From positions 86,437-150,436 of the IMG/VR virus record IMGVR_UViG_3300029922_000014: DNA of 64,000 nt; one strand, written 5' to 3'. This DNA is from a virus. The notes below the pieces were generated by a model. It had not been told where the DNA came from. It saw only the letters and a program-made list of their open reading frames with translations, and searched no databases. Below are positions 56,794 through 63,992 of the stretch, in pieces. Both the position numbers and the translations under genes were made by a program. Every line of letters begins with the position of its first letter. The stretch's first letter is position 1.

Positions 56794-58572
56794 GTCCTTG
56801 CGGGAACGCGAACGACGGCGCCGGTTGTCATCATGAAGCTTTTGCATCGCATCCTCCCAACGCAGAAACGGCCACAGCAGCGAATCCCGATTCTCAGGGA
56901 CCGCGGGCCAAGCGTAGAGCGGAAACACCTCATACCCTTCGCCCTCATACACACGGACCCGATCCAGTCCGTGCTGTGTCAAGGTCTCGTGCGAGGTGGG
57001 GATGATGTCCACGACCCACACTTCGTTGTCGCCGTCTTTCTTGCGTCTCGTACCGCGGCCGACGCGTTGAATCGCGTTGGTGTTGACGCTGACGCCTTCG
57101 GCCATGACCAGTGCTTCGATGCCTTCAACATCAGAGCCTTCGTCCAGGACGTTGTTCGCGATCAAGCACTTCGCCTTGCGTTCGGTGAAAGCCTTCTTGG
57201 CAGCCTCGCGATCCTCCTGTTTCGTCGCACCCCAGATCGCCACGGTGCTGATGCCTTGCGCCTCGGCCATGTCCTTCAACCGCTTCCACTGCTCTTTCTT
57301 GCGGGTGAACACCACGGTGCGCTTGCCATGATCGGTCAGCCACGCCACCACCCGGATCACCGCCCGGTTGTGGTAGTCGTTCTCCACGATCCCGAGGCGG
57401 TATGCGTCGGCATACGGCAGGTCGATCTCCTTGGTGAAGGAACGCTTCCCGATGAAGTATTCCTTCTGGCCTTTCGGAAGCGTCGGACCACTGACAGCGT
57501 CGGAAAGGATCGCAATGATCTTGGGCTTCGCCGCTGCACCGATTTCGATCAGTTCGTTCAGTTCAACGTTGCTGATGATGTCACCGGTAGCACCCATCAT
57601 GGTGGTGTCGTCGATCGCAGATTCTTTCAGAGGCGAACCACTGAACCCGAACCTGCGAATAGCTTTTGAGCGCAGACAAAACTCGGACCATGACTCCGAA
57701 CTGGCGTGATGTACTTCATCAAGAGCGAGAACTTGCCGCGTTTCCATCAATTGACGGATCACGGGATCGTACGGCACTTGTTCTATCCGCGTCCGCGTCA
57801 TTGGCTTGCCATCCGGACGTAGCACGGGTTTGCCGTTCGCCCCTTTGAGCGGTTCGCGAACCTTCTTCTCGCGGTCCTGAAATTGGATCAACGTCTGCGC
57901 GGTGACGATCGTGATGTCACCCATCTCCCGATTCTTGACACCATTTTTCTTCTGGCCGCCGCCGCAGATCCCGACGGTTGGCTCCGTTTCACTGATAAAG
58001 TATTTTGCGCAGCGCGCAGCAAACTGATGGACCAGATCAGCCTTGGGAACGACGACCAGTGTCTGCCATCCTAATTCCTCCCACAGGTACTTCGCAGCCA
58101 CGATGGCACATTCCGTTTTGCCGGCGCCTGTACTGGCCTTAACGATCCCACGTTGATTGGTCAGAATCGCCCGGATGGCATCCATCTGATCGGGGCGCAG
58201 GGTGATACCCGGCAGGTATTGATCCGTCAGCCGGGAAAGATCGACCTGATGGAAGTCCCCGAGTTCCTGCACGGTGACGGGCACAGCGCAGTTCGAGTAG
58301 TAACGCGTGACGCGGCTGACGAGTCCAGCAGGAAAGGTGAAGATACTCGGATCGCGACGGTCTTTACGATAAAAGCGGTGGAATCCATCCCAGCGCCCTT
58401 CCTTGAACGCCGGAGAAAAAAAGTGATTCGGGTGGATGATGCGGAGACATTCGTCGAGGTCAGCCTGGAGCGCACCACGGATTCGTGCGTATGCGCCATC
58501 AACAACGATGGAAATATCACTGCGAATTGCAGTAGTAGAATCCCGTACTTCGTTGCTATTTGCAGTATTCAT
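56791..58572 (-). CDS. UvsW-like superfamily 2 helicase
   Basis: The product has 593 residues. Motifs: Walker A STGAGKTE (147-154), DEVHH (285-289), SGSP motif III (GFSGSPLKES), and the C-terminal IANNVLDEGSDV and QRVGRGTRRK. The N-terminal domain (HPNHFFSPAFKEGRWDG) resembles the T4 UvsW DNA-binding part. It should remodel recombination intermediates and R-loops. Confidence 0.9.
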   Translation of the reverse strand: MNTANSNEVRDSTTAIRSDISIVVDGAYARIRGALQADLDECLRIIHPNHFFSPAFKEGRWDGFHRFYRKDRRDPSIFTFPAGLVSRVTRYYSNCAVPVTVQELGDFHQVDLSRLTDQYLPGITLRPDQMDAIRAILTNQRGIVKASTGAGKTECAIVAAKYLWEELGWQTLVVVPKADLVHQFAARCAKYFISETEPTVGICGGGQKKNGVKNREMGDITIVTAQTLIQFQDREKKVREPLKGANGKPVLRPDGKPMTRTRIEQVPYDPVIRQLMETRQVLALDEVHHASSESWSEFCLRSKAIRRFGFSGSPLKESAIDDTTMMGATGDIISNVELNELIEIGAAAKPKIIAILSDAVSGPTLPKGQKEYFIGKRSFTKEIDLPYADAYRLGIVENDYHNRAVIRVVAWLTDHGKRTVVFTRKKEQWKRLKDMAEAQGISTVAIWGATKQEDREAAKKAFTERKAKCLIANNVLDEGSDVEGIEALVMAEGVSVNTNAIQRVGRGTRRKKDGDNEVWVVDIIPTSHETLTQHGLDRVRVYEGEGYEVFPLYAWPAVPENRDSLLWPFLRWEDAMQKLHDDNRRRRSRSRKD

Positions 58573-58586
58573 CGGATGGACCGGTG

Positions 58587-58637
58587 TTTGTAATCACTTC
58601 CGGCCAGTGTCAACATCCGACTTTGTGCGCTATGCAG
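58587..58637 (-). promoter_or_regulatory. Composite promoter without dyad
   Basis: TGCGCTATGCAG (58626-58637), 12 nt, TTGACA, 15 bp, TACAAA. The helicase ATG at 58572 is only 14 nt below the -10, with no ribosome site, so the transcript may be nearly leaderless. Confidence 0.55.
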
Positions 58638-58645
58638 AAAAGCGG

Positions 58646-59110
58646 TCAGCCGCGCAATACACCGTGCTTGGCAGAACCAAAACATACTTTTTTCGTTACT
58701 GGGCGCGTATGTCGTTTCAGAACCGCATCAGCTTCGTAGTGCTTGAAGCGTCGCAGGCAGTATGGGCACACCAGGGAAGTTGCAGCCCGCGCCGACTCCG
58801 GCTTGAGCTTTCCCAGTTCGATCGGATGCCTTGGCGCGAAGGTCAAGGTGCTGACACGGGCCGATTCGATGCGATCGACGCGATAGGAGCGCAGGAGTCC
58901 GTTTTTGACGCGCACTCCATACAGCAACGTGTTCCCGGCCGCGGTCTTGCGAATGCTGTAGGGTTCGATGTACCGGACGCGCCCGCGATATTGCAGGCGG
59001 ACCTGATGGTGGCGAATCGCCGCGTTTCGGATGATGCCGAGGTTGAGGTCTTTGCCCCAAACTGGCGCCGGCAGCCGACGGGCGACTTCCAGCAATGTCG
59101 TGGCGATCAC
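58646..59110 (-). CDS. WYL-like domain protein with zinc finger
   Basis: The product has 154 residues. The middle reads VRLQYRGRVRYIEPYSIRKT, GNTLLYGVRVKNG, RSYRVDRIESA, a good match to the WYL nucleotide-binding fold. The C terminus has a finger CPYCLRRFKHYEADAVLKRH. WYL proteins often sense ligands and regulate transcription or defence genes. It lacks an N-terminal HTH. It is a secondary candidate for a regulator of the dispersed sites. Confidence 0.65.
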   Translation of the reverse strand: MIATTLLEVARRLPAPVWGKDLNLGIIRNAAIRHHQVRLQYRGRVRYIEPYSIRKTAAGNTLLYGVRVKNGLLRSYRVDRIESARVSTLTFAPRHPIELGKLKPESARAATSLVCPYCLRRFKHYEADAVLKRHTRPVTKKVCFGSAKHGVLRG

Positions 59111-59451
59111 GAACCGACTACCTGCGGCGGGTTGGTGCCTTCCCAGACGAACTCAGAAACGGGAAAGTGCTTGCCACACGCGCAGCAGAACGTGCTCCCG
59201 TAGTAGCGCGGGTCTCTTGAATACGTTTCTGCCAGCTTGCGCGCCATCGTGGTGATCGACTTGCACCTGTTGTGGATGTAGGACTGGCGCACTGGACGGA
59301 TGAAACCACGCGAGCGCTCTTCATCGGACAAGATCCAATAATCCCCGTGCATGCCGGTTACTGGATCGAGCGGCTGCGGGGCCGGTTCATGCTCCATGCC
59401 AGGAGCGGGCGGTTGGCCAGAGAGCGTCGTGCGTTTGGGGAGGTCGGACAT
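59107..59451 (-). CDS. Hypothetical protein with C-terminal zinc site
   Basis: The product has 114 residues. The conserved-looking end ITTMARKLAETYSRDPRYYG, TFCCACGKHFPVSEFVW is a recurrent phage protein pattern with a CxxC zinc site. Function unknown. Coupled by ATGA to the WYL gene. Confidence 0.6.
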   Translation of the reverse strand: MSDLPKRTTLSGQPPAPGMEHEPAPQPLDPVTGMHGDYWILSDEERSRGFIRPVRQSYIHNRCKSITTMARKLAETYSRDPRYYGSTFCCACGKHFPVSEFVWEGTNPPQVVGS

Positions 59452-59493
59452 GGCCACAGACTACGGGCGGGAAACCGCCGGGGCAAGCTGGAC

Positions 59494-59506
59494 TGACACG
59501 ATGTCA
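59494..59506. promoter_or_regulatory. Operator-like dyad, gene-end type
   Basis: Perfect TGACACGATGTCA; the last three bases are the TGA stop of the gene at 59504-59761. Confidence 0.75.
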
Positions 59507-59761
59507 GTTGTCAGGCGCGGTCCTCGCGCGCGCTGTCAGTGCCCGCTGTTCCGCATCCCACAAAGCCATTTGATGCACGATCATCTGTTCACAGTGATCT
59601 GCAATCGCCACGACGGTTTCTGGATCAGTGCTGCCCTCAAGCCGCTGAAGCGCATGCAGCAGACCGCAGGTGCAGATGTGACCAAGCGCATACACGTGGC
59701 AGTCCCCGTCGTGGGTTGGCCCAGTAGTCTTGCGATACCAGCGTGTGAGGTCGTCGATCAA
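59504..59761 (-). CDS. Hypothetical protein with CHVYALGHICTC motif
   Basis: The product has 85 residues with a Cys/His cluster near residue 22 and a helical rest. The only start is a TTG at 59761, next to 11-bp tandem repeats that disrupt the upstream frame, so the original start may have been lost. Confidence 0.5.
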   Translation of the reverse strand: MIDDLTRWYRKTTGPTHDGDCHVYALGHICTCGLLHALQRLEGSTDPETVVAIADHCEQMIVHQMALWDAEQRALTARARTAPDN

Positions 59762-59764
59762 GAG

Positions 59765-59808
59765 CTTGGTCAGTGCTTGGTCAGTGCTTGGTCAGTGCTT
59801 GGTCAGTT
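59765..59808. repeat. 11-bp tandem repeat, four copies
   Basis: CTTGGTCAGTG repeated at 59765, 59776, 59787 and 59798 (last copy one mismatch). The period is not a multiple of three. It lies exactly between the stop of one gene and the start of the next. Confidence 0.9.
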
Positions 59809-60097
59809 AGACGGTGACCAAGCTCTTGACGCGGCGGGCCTCGCGACGGGCTGCCCGTGCCACCCGCTTCTGCTGCTTGGTGAGGTCGGCACTGGTTACA
59901 GGAAAGTTCCGGCGCTCGAACCCTTCGACGAGGTTGGTCTGCTGTTGGATGGCCGCGGTCAGGACTGACTGCATCGACATGAGCTTACGCAGGTGACTGA
60001 TGCCCACCTGATGCCCCGCTGCATTGAGCACCGGCAGGGTGGCGAGCAGGCCGGTTGCGGCCCAGTCGGTCAGGACATTCTCGAAGTCGTCAGCCAT
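59807..60097 (-). CDS. Hypothetical basic protein, 96 aa
   Basis: The ATG at 60097 has a strong GGAGG. The C terminus is a basic helix (KQQKRVARAARREARRVK). It stands behind a promoter with its own 5' hairpin (60118-60140). No family is recognised. Confidence 0.6.
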   Translation of the reverse strand: MADDFENVLTDWAATGLLATLPVLNAAGHQVGISHLRKLMSMQSVLTAAIQQQTNLVEGFERRNFPVTSADLTKQQKRVARAARREARRVKSLVTV

Positions 60098-60117
60098 GTG
60101 AACCTCCAAAGTTCATA

Positions 60118-60163
60118 GATGGGTCATGCAATGACCCATCATGAAACGGCGAATCAAAGTCAA
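60118..60163 (-). promoter_or_regulatory. Promoter with leader inverted repeat
   Basis: TTGACT (60158-60163), 14 bp, CATGAT, followed by a perfect 10-bp inverted repeat GATGGGTCAT/ATGACCCATC (60118-60140) in the predicted leader. It repeats the promoter-hairpin-ribosome site layout with a different hairpin sequence. Confidence 0.5.
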
Positions 60164-60184
60164 GGGGCGACTACGGTTTCCGAT

Positions 60185-60197
60185 TGACATCGTGTCA
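60185..60197. promoter_or_regulatory. Operator-like dyad in gene-free region
   Basis: Perfect TGACATCGTGTCA, about 20 bp upstream of the TTGACT promoter at 60158. Confidence 0.8.
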
Positions 60198-60889
60198 ATC
60201 CACGGGGAGGGGGCCGGCGGCATCGGGGTGGGGAGACTTCGAGCTTCTGGCTTCGGTCTTCACACTTCGACATGCGAGCTTCGAGTGTGGTTTTCGAGAG
60301 GGCTTTTGCTTTGGGTTTCGACGGCTTTTGTCGGTTGTATTCGGCCGTTTCTCAAAAGTATTTTGTATTCGCAGCACATGCGCCGAACGGAGTGAGTGCG
60401 CTTTTTCTTTGTCTTTTTTTATAGGAAGAGAGGGAAGGATGAGGGAGGTATACGTAGTATACCCCCCGAAGACTGAAGAGGGGATGCAAGGGGAGAGGGG
60501 GAGGAACCTGCCCTTTTTTTCTATTTCTTTTGTTCGCCGTCGTCGACCCTACCGGTCAATCGTCGAACCGATCATCGAATCAATCGCCGCCCGAACCGAC
60601 TACCGCTTCCCCGCCGCACCCCGAAACCGATGATCACCCCGGCGTCGAACCGGTCATCGAATCCGCTGAACCGACACCGAACACCAGCGAACGGCCAAAA
60701 CAGTTGAGGCTCTGAATAGGCTGTTTTTAGCCTCTGGAATTGCTGATGGTTCTCGTGGGTACCCCCCGGTGTCTAAAGTCGATTAAACAGCCTCCCAGGC
60801 TTAGTTTCAGGCCACTCTGGAAGCGCCAGTCTGGCTCAAAAATACCAAAAACCGTCAATCTTCTGCTAACCCCATTAGCAGTTGGCGAT

Positions 60890-60902
60890 TGACATCGTGT
60901 TA
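60890..60902. promoter_or_regulatory. Degenerate dyad after RecQ-like gene
   Basis: TGACATCGTGTTA, one arm mismatch, downstream of the terminator at 60915-60946. Confidence 0.55.
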
Positions 60903-60914
60903 ATCCAAAACAGA

Positions 60915-60946
60915 ACCCCCATCCACAGAGCACCATGGATGGGGGT
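60915..60946 (-). terminator. Terminator after RecQ-like gene
   Basis: Eleven-bp stem ACCCCCATCCA/TGGATGGGGGT, 10-nt loop, then TCTGTTTT on the minus strand. Confidence 0.8.
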
Positions 60947-60971
60947 CAGGAGCTTCAAAACAGAGGGCGGC

Positions 60972-62723
60972 TCATGACTCGAAGTACCGCCGGATGTACC
61001 CCCGCTTGTCGATCGCGGAGATGTACCCGCACATGATCTGGAGACGCATCTTTTCCCTCCGCCGCCGGGCTTCGATGTTCTCGACCGGGATCATCTCGGT
61101 GATGGCCCCGGCGAAGAACTCCGGCTTGACCTTGGTCGTCTTGCCGCGGAAGACCGCACCCAGTTCCAAGATGCCCGCGTCGCGCAGCGTCTTGAGCGCC
61201 GAACTGACCGCGGTCTGGCTCAGGCTGCATGCCAGCCCCAGCGCGTCACGATCGACCAGGAAGTCGACGATGCGCGGACGCTCGCCAGCCTGAACGCCTT
61301 CAGCACCGATCACCACAGGCGCGACGGCTTCAGCGTCATAGCGCGCGCAGAGGTTGGTCAGCACCGCCATCTTGCTTTCGCTGAGTTCCGCCTGGGCCAA
61401 GGCGAGCTTGCCCTTGTCACCGACGAAGGACACGGTCAGGCCGGCATCACAGGCACGGCGTTCGATGATCTGGTAGCTGTCCATGGTGTGCAGGGCGCCG
61501 AGCACCTGTTCCGGCGGCAGTGTCAGGTTCATCGTCCGGGCGATCTCAATCGAGATGGTCTCGCCGGTCAGCGAGATGGTTTCCCCGAACTCATGCACGG
61601 TGGTCAACCATTTCCACACGACCTGGAAGGCGGTGTAGGGCGGGTTGCCGTTGTCGATGAACTTCTGGCGCATGTCGACGGCGTATTCGTCGTGGATCAG
61701 GATCACCGTCGATGGTTTGCCATCGCGCCCCGCCCGCCCGGCCTCCTGGCAATAGTCCTCCAAGCAGCCAGGGATGCCAAAGTGGCAGACGGTCCGGATG
61801 TCGGGGATGTCGATCCCCATGCCGAAAGCATTGGTGGCGACGACGGTGGTGAAGAGACCGCGCTTGAACTTGTCCTGCGTCTCCTCGCGTTCGAGCTTGT
61901 TCATGCCGGCGTGATAGACCCCGACCTTGTGGCGCATCGTGGGGTTCTGGCGGACGATGTCCTCTGCAAGGTTTTCACACTTCTTGCGCGTGCCGCCATA
62001 GATGATGTGTCGGCCTTCGCCGGTGATGTACGACTTGGCGTACCGGGAGAAGTTGTGGTTGGGGTTGCCGTTCCAGACGACGTAGTCGAGGTTCGGCCGG
62101 ACGGGGTCGCCCACCACGCGACGATAATCACCCATGCCGAGCGACTTGACGATGTCGCCTTCGATTTCCTTGGTCGCAGTCGCGGTGACAGCAATAATGC
62201 GGGCGCCCCCTTGAATGGACGCCTTGATCTGGCCGATGCGCATATACGCCGGACGAAAATCATGTCCGTTTCTGGATATGCAGTGAACTTCGTCCACAAC
62301 CAGAAAGTTGATGGGGGTGACGTCGACGGCGTCGCGGAAGCGATGACTGTCCAAACGCTCTGGCGACACGTAGAAGACTTTGTATTCGCCATAGCGGAAG
62401 TTGTTCAGGCGATCTTCGATCTCGGACTCGTCGAGCGAGGAGTTGATGAAGCTCGCCGGAATCTTGCGCTTGTGGCAGTCTTCGACCTGATCCTTCATCA
62501 AGGCGATCAGTGGGCTGACCACGATTGCGGTTCCGGGATAGAGAAGAGCAGCGATCTGGAAGATGGCCGACTTGCCATTCGCGGTCGGCAAGATCGCCAG
62601 GAGGTCAAGTCCTGCGATGATTGCTTCGAGCGATTCTTCCTGCGCTTTTCGGAGCGTGTCGAAGCCCCAGTGTTTTTGGAGCAGCACCAGGGCGTCGTCC
62701 ATGGTTGGTTGATGATCGGTCAT
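60972..62723 (-). CDS. RecQ-like helicase
   Basis: The product has 583 residues. RecQ motifs: LRKAQEESLEAII (motif 0), PTANGKSAIFQ (motif I, usually PTGGGKS), SPLIALMKDQV (Ia), VVDEVHCISRNGHDFRP (II and aromatic loop), VTATAT (III), ATNAFGMGID and QEAGRAGRDG (V and VI). The C-terminal part (about 430-583) replaces the usual RQC/HRDC with a winged-helix-like region. It probably processes recombination or fork structures and has its own promoter and terminator. Confidence 0.9.
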   Translation of the reverse strand: MTDHQPTMDDALVLLQKHWGFDTLRKAQEESLEAIIAGLDLLAILPTANGKSAIFQIAALLYPGTAIVVSPLIALMKDQVEDCHKRKIPASFINSSLDESEIEDRLNNFRYGEYKVFYVSPERLDSHRFRDAVDVTPINFLVVDEVHCISRNGHDFRPAYMRIGQIKASIQGGARIIAVTATATKEIEGDIVKSLGMGDYRRVVGDPVRPNLDYVVWNGNPNHNFSRYAKSYITGEGRHIIYGGTRKKCENLAEDIVRQNPTMRHKVGVYHAGMNKLEREETQDKFKRGLFTTVVATNAFGMGIDIPDIRTVCHFGIPGCLEDYCQEAGRAGRDGKPSTVILIHDEYAVDMRQKFIDNGNPPYTAFQVVWKWLTTVHEFGETISLTGETISIEIARTMNLTLPPEQVLGALHTMDSYQIIERRACDAGLTVSFVGDKGKLALAQAELSESKMAVLTNLCARYDAEAVAPVVIGAEGVQAGERPRIVDFLVDRDALGLACSLSQTAVSSALKTLRDAGILELGAVFRGKTTKVKPEFFAGAITEMIPVENIEARRRREKMRLQIMCGYISAIDKRGYIRRYFES

Positions 62724-62769
62724 GACACAGGGTCCTTTGGCTTGTCGCCGTTGGTTGGTTTGGGCTGAG

Positions 62770-62796
62770 AGTGTATATCCCGCGTCACGCGGACAA
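62770..62796 (-). promoter_or_regulatory. Promoter with palindrome in the spacer
   Basis: TTGTCC, 15 bp, TACACT. Here the CCGCGTCACGCGG palindrome (62780-62792) overlaps the spacer, the place the dyad takes elsewhere, so the two palindromes may be alternative operators. Confidence 0.55.
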
Positions 62797-62810
62797 TCGT
62801 TGTTTTGACG

Positions 62811-63026
62811 TCAGAAAACGATGCAGTCGCCGCGAAGGCAGCGCCAACCATACCAGGGACCATTGTACCGGCTCATGCGACGCTTACCGCAAGCGCAAAC
62901 TGCCCGCCGCCGTTCACCGTAGCGCGGCTGTTTGTACCTCCGCGGGTTGAAGACCTGGAAGCGGGGCATCCGGTCGACCATCTCTTCGTATTGGCGCAAA
63001 AGGCTGTTCGGGAAAACCGTGTTCAT
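62811..63026 (-). CDS. Small zinc-ribbon protein, 71 aa
   Basis: A basic protein with CACGK...WRCLRGDC, a Cys4 zinc ribbon, and FQVFNPRRYKQPRYGERRRA. Nucleic-acid binding is plausible; no family is recognised. Confidence 0.55.
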   Translation of the reverse strand: MNTVFPNSLLRQYEEMVDRMPRFQVFNPRRYKQPRYGERRRAVCACGKRRMSRYNGPWYGWRCLRGDCIVF

Positions 63027-63029
63027 GAT

Positions 63030-63042
63030 TGACGCCGTGTCA
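63030..63042. promoter_or_regulatory. Degenerate dyad, gene-end type
   Basis: TGACGCCGTGTCA, one arm mismatch; the last three bases are the TGA stop of the SGNH gene. Confidence 0.55.
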
Positions 63043-63702
63043 GTTCGGGGTGCTGAGGATGAGGGTCACGACGCGGTCATATCCCGCTTCGTTGAGGTGG
63101 ATGCCAGCCGGTTGGCTGTATTGCGGATCGCACCAGCCCGACGGCAGCACCACCGCTGGCCATAGGTTGAGCCACTGCGCGTTGCGCCCGTTGGCCACGT
63201 CTTGCAGTTGCGCCGTCAGGGTGCCAAAGTCCGCCGGTCCCAAGTTGTTTCCCGTCGCCCACGGATACTGAGGGGCGAGCGGCATCGGGGACAGGCAGAT
63301 GACCGTCGTTGCGCCCTTTGCGCGTACGGTGTCGATGAGTGTTCCATACTCGGCCATCGTCACATCGCGAGGCGTTCTGGTCTGAAGATCGTTGATTCCG
63401 CACCAAAGGTACACCGTCGGCGGGAGGCTGGGCTGCGCCTGCACGCGAGCAAGGACCATGGCGACGGTATCGCCTCCGACGCCAAGATTCTCTGCCCCTG
63501 GGAGCCACGTTTGCCACGCCCCCAGATAGACATAGCTGTCACCGATGACCGCCTTGGTCGTCGGGTTGGGAACCGAGTCATCGTGAGCGTCATAGGTCGT
63601 CGGGAACGCCGCTGCCCCGGGAGCGTGGTACGGTTCGTGATGGAGTCCACCGTATCCGCAGCCGGCGAGCATGATGATGGCGATGGTGAGGATGAAGCGC
63701 AT
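63040..63702 (-). CDS. SGNH/GDSL hydrolase lipoprotein
   Basis: The product has 220 residues. It starts with a lipoprotein signal (IAIIMLAGC, lipobox Cys15). The SGNH blocks are in order: VIGDSYV (nucleophile Ser56), NLGVGGDT (Gly), LWCGINDL (Asn104) and the D...H pair (WCDP, GIHLNEAGY, H202). It should be an outer-membrane or periplasmic esterase, acting on O-acetyl groups, lipids or surface glycans. It could alter the host surface during infection. Confidence 0.85.
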   Translation of the reverse strand: MRFILTIAIIMLAGCGYGGLHHEPYHAPGAAAFPTTYDAHDDSVPNPTTKAVIGDSYVYLGAWQTWLPGAENLGVGGDTVAMVLARVQAQPSLPPTVYLWCGINDLQTRTPRDVTMAEYGTLIDTVRAKGATTVICLSPMPLAPQYPWATGNNLGPADFGTLTAQLQDVANGRNAQWLNLWPAVVLPSGWCDPQYSQPAGIHLNEAGYDRVVTLILSTPN

Positions 63703-63749
63703 GGCGTGTTCCTTTGGAACGTCGAGTGGAAGGGGGCTGAAGGGCAGGA

Positions 63750-63902
63750 TCAACGGGCGGTGGCCATTTCCTCTGCACACGCTTCGACGAAGGTCAGGAA
63801 CTCGGGATCGTTCAGGGCGACGAAGGCGACTTCGTATTGCGCGCAGAACTGACGGACCAGGAAACCGATTTCCGCGTTGGTATGGGTCTTGAAGAGGTTC
63901 AT
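63750..63902 (-). CDS. Small hypothetical protein, 50 aa
   Basis: The ATG at 63902 lies behind CGGAG and the conserved hairpin leader. A helical acidic protein (EFLTFVEACAEEMATA). No family is recognised. Confidence 0.55.
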   Translation of the reverse strand: MNLFKTHTNAEIGFLVRQFCAQYEVAFVALNDPEFLTFVEACAEEMATAR

Positions 63903-63992
63903 GGCTGACTCCGGGTCCGTGGGACCATTGGGGTATGGCGGCCAGCGTACCCGGATTGACACGATGTCAATCCTATTTCCTGCATGACGCGG
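63903..63992 (-). promoter_or_regulatory. Composite promoter, dyad and hairpin leader
   Basis: CTGCATGACGCGG (63980-63992), TTGACA in a perfect dyad (63957-63969), 15 bp, TACGCT. Leader hairpin GGTCC-GTG-GGACC (63914-63926) then CGGAG. Confidence 0.8.

Larger units (their letters stand above)
60098..60971. other. Long gene-free region, candidate origin/control region
   Basis: About 870 bp without a convincing gene. It contains dyads at 60185 and 60890, a palindrome GGTATAC-GTA-GTATACC (60447-60463), a T-rich stretch (60402-60420) followed by a purine-rich block (about 60422-60510), a second T run (60512-60530), and two diverged copies of GTCGAACCGRTCATCGAA (about 60569 and 60647). These are typical ingredients of a phage replication origin or control region. 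Confidence 0.5.
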
